Part shown: positions 21,720-33,100 of the stretch, one piece after another
Layout: each line of letters starts with the position of its first letter
Numbering within the stretch: the stretch's first letter is position 1
Assembly (NCBI GenBank): GCA_964030475.1
Contig: CAXIPT010000008.1
Location: forward strand, 4,278,568-4,342,567
DNA: 64,000 nucleotides
Reading direction: 5' to 3'
From: Tethya wilhelma
Taxonomy: Eukaryota; Porifera; Demospongiae; Tethyida; Tethyidae
Position numbers and translations under genes: made by a program
Notes under the pieces: model-generated
Told to the model about the DNA's origin: nothing
The model's database searches: none
The model's input: only the letters and a program-made list of their open reading frames with translations

Positions 21720-24700
21720 ATGGCTCTTGCAAACTACGTCCAGGAATCGAAGGACAGATTCTCCTACATCTACTCTAGTGAAGTCAACATCCCCTTTAGG
21801 ATAAAGATGTAAGTATGAGCAGAGAATTATGCATAAGTAAAGTACGAGATCTTTGAGTAGCAGCATAGTTTCACTTTGTTATCCATGAGATCAGTTATGT
21901 CCATCGTTTTTTTTTCTTTTCTTTTCTTTTGTTTGCAGTGGAACTTTAGAAGGTAAACGAGAGAAAAAGGATGTGCAAGCTTTGCTGGAAGACCCTCTCC
22001 TCCAGTTCTCCGGTCTCTATCAGAGCGACTACTCTGACATGTATGTAGTGGCTCAGATCTTCTCCAACGGGAAGGTCTCTCACTCTCCCTGCACAGACAG
22101 CCTACAAGCCTTCTCCACGAGATGGAACTGGAACGAATGGATCACACTGCCAATACACTACAAAGACCTACCCAGAAATGCCGTGCTGGCGACTCACAGT
22201 CTACGATATTTACGGTCCGACAAAAATCCGTTCCAGTGGGCGGGAACTACGATTGCCATATTTGGAAAACAAGGCTGTCTTCGACACGGTATTCACGACT
22301 GAGGGTGTGGCGAGATGTAGTAGCCTGACGGGACCATGAAGAATTCCACTCCTGGGGAACGCTCGGAGGAGGACGGGACCCAATCGGAAATGACCCGCCT
22401 CTCAAGACTGGTAAGAAGCATCGTAAAGAAAGAATGATGACTCGTTGATTGGTTGGATCGACTGACGTTCCGCGAGATTGAGGTGATCAACGAACGCGAG
22501 AAGAGGCAGTCCAATTGTATGTTCCTCACGATAGAGTTTCCAAAGTTTCAGTACGAAGGGTTCGCACACACAGTCGTGTACTTTGAACCTGATGGGAACT
22601 ACATGAAACATTCCTGTCCAATTCCCAGTTCAGGATTGTCATGGATCCGAATCAGAATCTTGAAAATTTGGTGGAATTGAAACATCACCATTTGACTCAC
22701 AGCATAGGAAGGGTCTAATGCCCGAGAGTTGAAACCAAATGCCAAATATCGCGACCTCATTGCTAGCATCGTCAGCAAACCACCCACCCATCTGCTCAGT
22801 GAGCAGGAGAAATCGGTCATATGGCAGTTCCGTTACTACCTCATGCAAGACAAGAACGCCCTGCCCAAATTCCTTCAGAGTGTTCGTTGGCAGTTCAAAG
22901 AAGAGGTGGATGAAGCACTCGATCTTCTCTACAAGTGGCAGCCTCTTGATTCGGCAGACGCACTGGAGCTTCTCTCTCCTCTCTTCAAAGAACCAGCTGT
23001 GAGAAAATACGCCATTTCTCGTCTCCAGTGTGCAGACAACGAAGAGCTCCTTCTCTACTTGCTGCAACTGGTTCAAGCTCTGAGATACGAAGAGCCAGGC
23101 TTTCCTGACAGCAAACCAGAAGAACAATCAGACCCACCTTCACTTTCACCCGAGAGAGCCTACAACGAAGGTGACTGAAGCATGCCGCTTGCTTAGCCTC
23201 TTCCCTGCTCCTCCTCACAAATATTTCTCAAGCCTGGGAACGAGGCTATCACTTGCTTAGACTGCTTACTTTATTATAATAATTGACATCTTAATTTTAT
23301 TTCCTGTGTAGCTACCACATCACGTTTGGAACGTGAGCTAGCTGAAGCTGTCCAAGAAGAAGAGACATAAAGAAGGGCACTAGAGCTTCCACTTCCCCTC
23401 TCAGCGATGAAGACCCGGTAGTGACACCGACAGTGAGTGTGAGGAGAGAATAATGGACCCCCTCTCGACTCAATCAATAGCATGGAGGCTTCTCTGTGGT
23501 CTCTGGATGTGTCGGCATCCAGCAGCATGGAGACATCAGTGTACACTGAGACTGATGTGAGTGGTCACATTATACAACCACATAGATGGGAAATACATAT
23601 GTAGTACATATAAATTAGTGGGAAGTAATGTTTGATGATTCTACATACATGACTTTTACACCTACAAGTGGATACATTTGTATCAATTTTAGTGCTAAAC
23701 AAATAGATAAATGATTGTTGTTTTATGATTTGAAATTCCAACAATATTGCGTAATTTTGTACTTTTAATAGTGGCCAGATCTTGCCAGTTTCCTGATAGC
23801 TAGAGCCTGTCGCAGCACTCATTGGCTAGCTTACTTCTACTGGTACTTGTCTGTGGAATGTAACGATTTGAAGGACAATGCTGCTAATTACAAATATGAA
23901 GGATACGACTCAAGTTCCTCAAGGACCTGGAAAATGTGAGGAGGTCACACGTACATCACATGATGGTCACATGACTAAAGTGTTTTTTTTTATTGTAGAG
24001 TCCCAAAAAGAGGTGGAGAATGCGAAACCACATGCTGACTCAGCAAGAATTGTTGGTGTCAGGAACTGATGGGTATCATCACAGCTGTCAACAACAGCAA
24101 AGAAGACAGACCAAAAAGAGTAAGAACATTGTCCTCAAGGCTTGTAATAAGAGTATACCAAGCCAGGCTCTTTTTCATTACTGCCTAGTAACGCCTAGTG
24201 CAGTAGTGAAAAAAAAAAAGATAAATCATTGATATTAGTATTCGGTATTGTCAAAATTTCTTGCAGATTGAGAGACTAAAGTCTGTTCTTTCATCTCATC
24301 GTGGCTTGCTTCAGTTCCAGCGGCCCATCCGGCTCCCTCTAGACCCTGGCGTGAAGGTCACTGGGATATTGGCGGACCAGGCCTCCCTCTACAAGAGTGC
24401 TCTCTCGCCTGCCAAACTGGGCTTCAAGACCACGGAGAATGATATCTACTGGGTGATGTTTAAAGTAGGGGACGATCTTCGTCAGGATCAGCTCATCTTG
24501 CAGCTCATCACTCTCATGGATCGCATCTTGAGGAGGGAGAATCTTGACCTCAAACTGACTCCTTACAATGTGCTCGCATGCTCGGGGAATCCCCCATTTC
24601 ATGGTACATATGAATGATGTAATGGTGTGTGTAGGAATTTATATTTGTTTTACGGTAGGATTTGTTCAACTGGTGGACAAGACACACGCAGTGGCTCACG

Positions 24701-24783
24701 TGCTGTCAAGTTATAGGAATATACAGGTTAGTGTGAGTAACACTATCGTATGTATTGTTTACAGTACGTTTATTCTAACATGA

Positions 24784-24817
<34 letters not shown>

Positions 24818-26098
24818 ATTTTGATAAACGATAGTGTTTTTGGAGCAAAAGCAAAGCACACAGCTGTGCTCTTACATGTTATCTTATTGAAAGTGATTTA
24901 ATGCAATGTGTGGGTAATGTGGTTGTAGAAAAAAACCTAAAAAATGTTACTAGCAGAGAATGGTTTCGATCCATCGACCTCTGGGTTATGGGCCCAGCAC
25001 GCTCCCACTGCGCCACTCTGCTAAGTTATCAGTAAGATTGCACAATTAGTATCTTATTATCGACCTGACGTGTGATGCAATACCTGGTAGTGCCATGTAT
25101 GAATCCTAATAAGTTTTACATCATAAAGCTTATAGTTAAGTACAAACACAATGCCAAAATATTTTATAAGCTTGTATACTGCCACTTATTCTGCTTCCAT
25201 TACAGAACTTCTTCAAGCAGTACGCTCCACTGGAATCAGCTCCGTATGGCATCCACCCGGAAGTCATGGACACCTATGTCAAGAGCTGTGGTGAGTGAGT
25301 CAGAAGCACACAACCAACATCTCTGTAAAATCAAAGATTATGCTTTTCTCTCTCTCTCTCTTCGTCTCTTTCAGCTGGCTACTGTGTCATCACCTATCTT
25401 CTTGGCGTTGGGGACAGACATCTTGACAATCTCTTGCTCTCAGAGTCTGGTCATCTCATCCACGTTGACTTTGGCTACATTCTCGGTCGTGACCCCAAGC
25501 TCTTCCCACCGCCTATGAAGCTGAATAAGGATATGGTGGAAGCCATGGGCGGGACTACCAGTGCAGAGTACCAGAAGTTTAGGGAACATTGCTACAACGC
25601 TTTCTTGATCTTGAGAAGGTATGTTGTTGTAAAAATAATGATTATTTGTGATTGTGCAGGAGCACTATGTTATGATTGTGTATGTATGCTGTGGGTACAG
25701 ATCAGCGAATCTTATCTTGAATCTGTTCTCGCTGATGTTGGACGCTGGAGTGAAGGATATTGCACTAGAACCTGACAAAACAGTGCAAAAGGTAATGTAA
25801 ATAGATCTCTCTTTGTGTGCATGTGAAAATCTCACAACAATCCTAAACCCAAAGGAACCCTCTTCGACAGTTGTGTATTTTCATGTGTAAATTGGATCAT
25901 AACAAGCTGCCTGAGTGTCGTTTCTTAGATTACTTTTTCCCGTGCTTCTGTTTGTAGGTAGAAGACAAGTTTTGTCTCAATTTCAATGAAGAACAGTCAG
26001 TGCTTCAGCTACAGAAGCTGATTGATGACAGCGTGACAGCAGTCATGGCCGTCTTTGTGGAGAGGATGCATAAGTGGGCACAATACTGGAGGAAGTAG
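21720..26098 (+). CDS. PIK3C3: Class III PI 3-kinase VPS34 (left arm, frameshifted copy)
   Basis: The start at 21720 gives [20 protein letters not shown]. The C2-domain exon (about 21941 onward), helical domain ([40 protein letters not shown]) and lipid kinase domain follow. Kinase landmarks are [19 protein letters not shown], the catalytic loop [15 protein letters not shown] (about 25398-25442) and the activation segment [13 protein letters not shown]; the C-terminal end is HKWAQYWRK with the stop at 26098. The enzyme makes PI3P on endosomes and autophagosomes in complex with VPS15 and Beclin. Between about 22070 and 22720 there are at least eight 1-bp insertions or deletions that break the frame; the right-arm copy has none of them. 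From about 24150 on the two copies agree. A tRNA-iMet gene lies antisense in an intron. Confidence 0.85.
23193..23248. mobile_element. Short foldback repeat in PIK3C3 intron
   Basis: In the cleaner right-arm copy (about 40870-40926) the ends read agcctcgttccc and gggaacgaggct, inverted around a ~30-bp centre. The same motif family recurs at 61914-62014 and, partially, near 48150 and 58575. Confidence 0.55.
24788..24817. repeat. (GT)n microsatellite
   Basis: A GT run lies in a PIK3C3 intron. The inverted counterpart is at about 39297-39326. Confidence 0.85.
24951..25022 (-). tRNA. tRNA-iMet: Initiator tRNA-Met (CAT), left arm
   Basis: The 72-nt gene reads agcagag...ctctgct-a on the minus strand. 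Features seen: acceptor stem agcagag/ctctgct with the A1:U72 pair typical of initiators, anticodon arm with three G:C pairs flanking loop cccataa (anticodon CAT), and T loop atcgaaa starting with A54 instead of T54. A-box (tggcgcagtggg) and B-box (gatcgaaacc) match internal Pol III promoters. No intron and no encoded CCA. It lies within a PIK3C3 intron, on the opposite strand. Confidence 0.93.
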
Positions 26099-26449
26099 CT
26101 ACAGTTGTCATGGACACCATTTGAAGTCACTGATGTTTGAAAATACAGTACTGTGATCATGGTATATATGGGTGCACAGCTCAATCATAGAGTTTATAAT
26201 ATAGTCTATGTAACCTATTTTAAGTCCCATTGTGTTTGTTACGTGTTGTACACTATCTGTTCATTTTCAATTCAGTAATAATACACATGAAAAATGGGAA
26301 CAATCAGCTATTGTGTACAGATCATGAATGATAAAACTGATGCTACAAACATACATCATTGATTGAGTGTTCTAACTTCTCGAGTCTTATTCTACAACAT
26401 ACTCACTAAACATTTATGCCATAAAATTACGCATTACTTATTCTACGTT

Positions 26450-26668
26450 CTATTCGACATGTTCTTTCCCCTTTTTCGGAGGATCTGGGATGAGCACACG
26501 AGCTGGGACGAGACTCTGAAGGACAATGTGCCTCTCGTAGTTCTTGGAGAGACGGAACTTTGTGTCTGTACCGTGAAGACGATCCAATACCCCCATCACA
26601 CCATAGTTCTCATTGAACCTGCAGACACAAATAGAGGGTTTAAAAATTTCCCAAAAACATTGTGTGTG

Positions 26669-26749
<81 letters not shown>

Positions 26750-27797
26750 NGTGTGTGCACTCACTTCAAATGGTGATAGTCGTGTGCTTCATTGGAAGTC
26801 ATGAAGGGCAGGTGATACCCACTGTGCGATATGGTGGTGTTGAGTACTCCCAGTACATACCACAGCCAAGCCACGGAGAGGTGTGAGCCACACACCAGCG
26901 GACCGAGAGCCATTGGTCCAATGTTGGCAATAAAGTGCTCCACGGGATGAGAGTAGACCGAGACGATGCTAGTGGGTGCAGTCCACTCGTGGTGGATCTT
27001 GTGAAAGTATTTGTAGATCTTTGGATGATGGAAGAGCCTGTGTGAGTAGTAGAAGCCAATCTCCTCCACCACTACGAAACAGAAGAGATGCCACACTGTC
27101 GTTAAGAAGGAAGGAAGCTCGTAGCCACACTCGTTGCCGCGCCAACGGGCCAAGGGATAGGTGACGTAGTTGAATATAATACCCACGACTATATTGTTGA
27201 ATGTCACCAACTTTAGCGCCTTCTTGTACTTCAACCAGTTCACCTAGCGAGAGGAATTGATCAATTGTTGCTAGGAGTAAAACCCCATTGGTTACGATAG
27301 CAAATGGGAGAGTAGTGTCAAACTTACCGGTGCATGTTTCTCCTCTTGTATCTTGTACTTGAGGAGGACAGCAGGTTTACCAGTCAGATCCAGGAAGAGG
27401 AAAAAGGCATTGGCCACATAAAATGTTATAGTTGGTACAAGCATTGAGCCTGAGAGAGAGAGAGAGAGAGAGTGTGATCAGTATTAGGGACCAGATCATA
27501 ACCGACAACACAATGATTAATAGGTGAAGCCAATGCGAGACTGTGAGCATGTGATCACTATGATATAAGATTGGGAGTAGGTGAACAGCAAAAATCATAT
27601 TTTCAGCGACTCAAAGGTCAAAATGAGGTCACACACAACATCACTGGAGCATGATGTTGGCTATTCCAATCAACTTACCAAAAATGAACATATTAAAGGG
27701 GCTCTCCCCACTGGCGTAGTATAGGTACCCCCACAGTGTAGCCCAGAGTGTTCGCGAGGCACCCCACACTTCCTCTAGATGCCTACAGGCCGTGTAC

Positions 27798-27837
<40 letters not shown>

Positions 27838-28298
27838 TGATGCAATTCCATCAATTATCAAAAGGTGTTTTGGCTATGTACAAGAATTGACAACATTCCA
27901 CAGCCTGTTGTATTCCTAAATACATAAACTAATTATCCACCCAAACATGGCCAGCTGCACATACTAAAAAGACTTGTGACTAAAAATGATTGGACACCGT
28001 CACAGTACTGGTATGATCCAGCAAAAAAAAATTTCTTGCTGCCAACCCTCATCATTCAGCTAAGCATGCCTACTTATCATCTGTCTCTGATTTACCATAT
28101 CAGCGAGTTCCTGAAGGCAATGAAAATGACCAGGCAAGATGTGATGATGAACACTGCCTTTCTGAACGCCTCGTATGCTCCGACTACTTTCTCTTTGAGC
28201 TGCAGGGAGAGATTAACACTTGTTTCAACTCAATTATCACCACAAACACACAAATAAGTTATCCGCTAAGAGCTCTCATTTTCACTTACTGTCTGCAT
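26450..28298 (-). CDS. FAXDC2-like: FAXDC2-like fatty acid hydroxylase B (left arm)
   Basis: The start at 28298 encodes just MQT in exon 1, then [20 protein letters not shown]. Membrane segments are followed by [39 protein letters not shown], and the three histidine boxes of the fatty-acid hydroxylase/sterol desaturase superfamily: HRLFHH (about 27035), [19 protein letters not shown] (about 27000) and HDYHHLKF. It ends KKGKEHVE with the stop at 26450. The protein is expected to be an ER membrane di-iron hydroxylase; vertebrate FAXDC2 is linked to sterol/lipid metabolism, but the substrate here is inferred only at family level. The last intron consists largely of a GT microsatellite containing an assembly N (26750). 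Confidence 0.88.
26662..26757. repeat. (GT)n microsatellite containing a scaffold N
   Basis: Nearly the entire last intron of hydroxylase B is GT/CA repeat. The N at 26750 indicates that its length is unresolved. Right-arm counterpart 37319-37451, also with Ns. Confidence 0.95.
27800..27835. repeat. (GA)n microsatellite
   Basis: A GA run (CT on the gene strand) lies close to an exon acceptor in hydroxylase B. It is conserved in the other arm at about 36245-36277. Confidence 0.85.
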
Positions 28299-28507
28299 CT
28301 TGAAGCACTGGTAATGATACCGACAGACCGTGTGCTTTGCGTTCTTCACAGACCAGCCAATTTATTCTCTGGGGCTACGCCCGTTTCCTAGGTAACCGTG
28401 GGTAGTATGTGTACAGGAAACAGGAAACGGAAATGGGTGTGCGATGGGTGTAATATTACGTAATCTTTTAATCATAAGAAATCAGCCCCGCCTACTCATT
28501 GTTTATC
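28299..28507. promoter_or_regulatory. Bidirectional promoter interval (hydroxylases B / A)
   Basis: 209 bp separate the divergent starts of the two paralogous hydroxylases. They include tggctggtctgtgaagaacg on the complement strand and gattacgtaatattacaccc on the complement. No TATA box is obvious. Confidence 0.45.
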
Positions 28508-29388
28508 ATGGCTGATGTAAGTGATCATTAATTTTTCAGTTTTTTGTTACTCTCTCCAATTCTCTCCATTGCAGCCGTCCAAATCTGTCACCTCCATGAA
28601 GAGAAGGGCTGCTGTTGCAGCTGCAATTCTACTGGCAGTGGCCATTGCTTTGAGGAGCACATTCTCCCAGTGAGTAAATTGTAAATTATCTTAGTACTGC
28701 TACATAAAATACTCACAAATTTTTGACCAATATGTTGAATGTCTGTTGAATGCACCATTTCTTTCTAGTCATCTTGAGTTCTACTGGCGGGCAGTGGGTG
28801 ATGCTGTATCCAATGGTTGGGCTTTTGTGTACAGACTGTCTGGGGAGAGCTCCTTCAACATGCATGTCATTGGTAGGCGATTGCAAGCTAATTGTCACAT
28901 TTAGTGGAAAAGGTTCAAATATTTGTTTCGCTTCAGTTTCAGTATTGCAAGGATTTCTAGTGTTTGTGATTGTAAACAGTTTCTTCGCTTGCTTGGATTT
29001 AACGGGAAGACCAAAAGCCTTGCTCAAGTACAAGATACAAGAGGAGAAAGCTGTGCCAGTAAGATACATAGAAAGAGAGAGACCCTGTCATTAACTGTAC
29101 ATAGTGTTATTGGTTCCTCTCTATAGGTTAATTGGCTGACATACAAAAAGACTCTAAAACGTACCGTCTTCAATTCTTTGGTGACCAGTTCAATATTACA
29201 AGTGATAATCTATCCGTTGGTTAAATGGAGAGGAATGTCGTGTGACTACGAACTACCACCATTCACAACTGCTTTGAAAGACCTAGTCATCTGTGCTATT
29301 GTCGTGGAAATAGGTTTCTTCTATTTACACTGGTATGACAATGCATATTATATAATTTATCATTTATGATTGTCACATGGTACACCAT

Positions 29389-29459
<71 letters not shown>

Positions 29460-30036
29460 CACACACTCCACCATCCAAAGCTCTACAAGTACGTTCACAA
29501 AACTCACCACGAGTGGACAGCACCAGTGGGTGTGGCCTCCATATATTGCCACCCTCTTGAGCACCTGCTGGTGAACCTTGTACCCGTGGTAGCAGGACCA
29601 ATAGTGGCCGGGTCTCACCTTGCTGTTGGTTGGTTGTGGTTTGCCTTGGTCGTGATCGCCACCACCATCAACCACAGTGGATATCATTTCCCCTTCTTTC
29701 CTTCAGCAGAGTGGCACGATTTCCATCACGCCAAGTATGTTGACCTGATATCAATTTTGTAAAATGGCTAGTTTTTGTGACTCGTCTGACTGGTGTATTG
29801 TATCTTGTAATACAAATTAAAATATGTATATACTGTGATTCTTGTCAAACAGGTTTAACCAGTGTTACGGTGTGTTTGGTGTACTCGACTATATACATGG
29901 CACTGACAACCAGTTCAGGAATCACAAAGCCTACGAGCGCCACACCCTTCTGCTTGGATTGAAGTCGGCCCGAGAGCTCTACCCCGACCCACCTAGGCCA
30001 AAGTTTAAGAAAACTACACCCACAAACAGTAGTTAA
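28508..30036 (+). CDS. FAXDC2-like: FAXDC2-like fatty acid hydroxylase A (left arm, damaged acceptor)
   Basis: The start at 28508 encodes MAD in a tiny exon, then [20 protein letters not shown]. Downstream are [57 protein letters not shown] (second histidine box), HDFHHAKF (third box), and the end at 30036. The first histidine box HRLFHH is complete in the right arm. Here the junction of the CA microsatellite and the exon lacks the 7 bp aggctgt, removing the AG acceptor and the start of the box. This copy as written would not splice correctly; it may be a real deletion or an assembly slip at the repeat. An aataaa lies at 30150-30155. Confidence 0.82.
29389..29465. repeat. (CA)n microsatellite abutting an exon
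   Basis: The CA run extends up to the first coding bases of the hydroxylase A histidine-box exon. In the right arm the same junction is cacacacag followed by gctgttcc, so the repeat itself supplies the sequence before the acceptor AG. Confidence 0.9.
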
Positions 30037-30194
30037 TGCACTGACATAATTATAATTATAGATATGAAGTGTGTGTGTTTGTTACCCATTTTATTTAGTC
30101 ATCAATTTTTTAGTTTAATTGGTAAAGTATCATCACTGCAAAAAACTTAAAATAAACAAACAAAACACATTACGCATGGTATAAAAATAATGTA

Positions 30195-33100
30195 TCATTT
30201 CTTGTATTGTTTTGAACTTTCTGGTGCCAACATTTTCTGTATAGTACCTACTATAGTCCCTGAATCAACCTGCATGAAGAACAAAAGAAGAAAGATTCGT
30301 AGCAGTATCAAACACTTCCACAGTTGATATAGCTGCTAGCTCACCTCTGTCTCAAGGAGGACGTGGCAATGAAATCTACCACCCTCTCTAGCAACGAAAG
30401 CAAAGTAATTTCTGCAAAAGAAAAATGTCATATTCTCAATCCTGCTGTATCCATTCCAATGACTTGTATTACATACCTCATTCTGACAACATAAGTGATG
30501 CTTTTGACGGGAAACGATTTCTTGGCAAACAGTTTCTTCTGGGGGTCAGTGATGCTCAATCCTACGGGGGACACGTCAAATTCCACCAGATGGGGGGGCA
30601 CTGAGGGAGCCGACACTTTGGGGATAGCTAGCTCCTGTGGGAAAAGATACAGACTATCACTTGATGTGCCAAATATTGAGATATTTTGCCTCAACACTCA
30701 CTTGCACAGGTCCTCTAACTGTGTCCAGTCCATCTGGTTTTGTGACTATCCTCGATCCAAGATACTGAACCACAAAACTCTGCATCTTATCATCGTCTGG
30801 TGACTTCTTGACCTTCTTGAAGCTACCCAGTCGGCCAAAGAGAGATGAAGACGACTTCCTCTCTTTCCTGTCCGTCTGCTCCTTGGCTTGGATCTTATCT
30901 TTGGCAGCTGCCTCAGGGTTGGCATCCAACACTCGCTGGTACCTTGCCTGACAAGCAGAGTGAAGCGCTAGACACAATCGATCGGTGTTTGGTTCCTTTC
31001 TAAAGCCATGAAACTGAAATATCTTCTCTCCATTTCTCTCCCCACTGTCCAAGACGTAGCCACAGAAGTGGTCGTCCTTAGCAATGCCAAGGAAACAGAG
31101 AAACCTGACCCTGTGCTCTCGGATCAACTTGTTAGTCTGGAGAAAAGGAAAAATGATAATTTTGTTAACTCAATATGCCACATTCCACCATAATACACAA
31201 TTTGGTAGCTAGAGTCATAATAAAATCGCTCAAGCCTATCAAGTCAGGCTAATGTAAACCACACTACATGCATACCTTGACATCTGTGATCTTGATGTGT
31301 GAAGTAGCCACATCAACGTTCACCTCCAACCATCGGTGTTGGTTGGCTTGCAACTTCTCCACGGCCTGATTCACCACCTCCATTCCCACGCCTTTCTGTG
31401 TCTCACACGATCCAATGTACGTACACTGAATACGTTCATACCTCTCAGGGATGTGTTGATAAGAGGGACTGGTACTGGATCGTACCCGTCCTCCTGCGGA
31501 CGCCGTACGGGGATCTTTAGTGGCATCTCCAACTTCAGGACTTGCCGAACGTCCTACAATAGTAGTAACATGAGAGTCATGTGATAAAATCAATAGTGTA
31601 TACATGTGCTTCCTTTCTTACTTTCAACAGCTCCACCTGGAGTGGACCCAGGGGGCATTGGAGTAGCTGTTGGCGTCTTGGAAGGACTCTCTTTGAGCCT
31701 TCTGATCTTCTTTTGTTTCTGATGGCTCTCCAGTAGCGACCGGGCAACTGCTCTGGCTGGCATGTCACAGCGAAACAAGTAACACTGATGCTTCTTTGTG
31801 GTGAGATCTCTGGCCACGTAACCAAAATCCCTGCCAAGCAAAAAGACATTTCATTTATTCACAATTGTATAAAGTATCGTTATATACACAGGTCAATCTT
31901 GTGCAATGTATTTATAAGTGAGTCTAACGATAGGTTACCTCTCATTTTCCAGTCCTATTCCCCATACTCTGATTCTGTTGATCTGCTGTACTGTGGTCGG
32001 TGTGTTAGTCTGGGGGTCCAACCATCTTAGCTCCATTCCCTGTACCTGTAGGAACACCGGCTTACCCTGTGGGCGGAATAGGACTGGAAAATGAGAGGTA
32101 ACCTATCGTTAGACTCACTTATAAATACATTGCACAAGATTGACCTGTGTATATAACGATACTTTATACAATTGTGAATAAATGAAATGTCTTTTTGCTT
32201 GGCAGGGATTTTGGTTACGTGGCCAGAGATCTCACCACAAAGAAGCATCAGTGTTACTTGTTTCGCTGTGACATGCCAGCCAGAGCAGTTGCCCGGTCGC
32301 TACTGGAGAGCCATCAGAAACAAAAGAAGATCAGAAGGCTCAAAGAGAGTCCTTCCAAGACGCCAACAGCTACTCCAATGCCCCCTGGGTCCACTCCAGG
32401 TGGAGCTGTTGAAAGTAAGAAAGGAAGCACATGTATACACTATTGATTTTATCACATGACTCTCATGTTACTACTATTGTAGGACGTTCGGCAAGTCCTG
32501 AAGTTGGAGATGCCACTAAAGATCCCCGTACGGCGTCCGCAGGAGGACGGGTACGATCCAGTACCAGTCCCTCTTATCAACACATCCCTGAGAGGTATGA
32601 ACGTATTCAGTGTACGTACATTGGATCGTGTGAGACACAGAAAGGCGTGGGAATGGAGGTGGTGAATCAGGCCGTGGAGAAGTTGCAAGCCAACCAACAC
32701 CGATGGTTGGAGGTGAACGTTGATGTGGCTACTTCACACATCAAGATCACAGATGTCAAGGTATGCATGTAGTGTGGTTTACATTAGCCTGACTTGATAG
32801 GCTTGAGCGATTTTATTATGACTCTAGCTACCAAATTGTGTATTATGGTGGAATGTGGCATATTGAGTTAACAAAATTATCATTTTTCCTTTTCTCCAGA
32901 CTAACAAGTTGATCCGAGAGCACAGGGTCAGGTTTCTCTGTTTCCTTGGCATTGCTAAGGACGACCACTTCTGTGGCTACGTCTTGGACAGTGGGGAGAG
33001 AAATGGAGAGAAGATATTTCAGTTTCATGGCTTTAGAAAGGAACCAAACACCGATCGATTGTGTCTAGCGCTTCACTCTGCTTGTCAGGCAAGGTACCAG

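Larger units (their letters stand above)
16918..31961. repeat. Left arm of a giant inverted repeat (~15 kb)
   Basis: The whole interval recurs in inverted order at 32075-47060, with RFC3, NDFIP, TIPIN, PIK3C3, tRNA, two FAXDC2 genes and the FE65 3' part in mirror order. The inner part (about 24153-31961) matches the other arm base for base wherever I compared, apart from microsatellite lengths and a 7-bp difference at about 29467. The outer part (about 16918-24150) differs by scattered substitutions and indels. Confidence 0.95.

Noticed and set aside
24951..25022. Elongator tRNA-Met
   Set aside because: A1:U72, three G:C pairs below the anticodon loop and A54 in the T loop are initiator features.
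31264..31605. Independent short genes at each FE65 PTB exon in both arms
   Set aside because: They are single exons of one spliced gene with matching phases.
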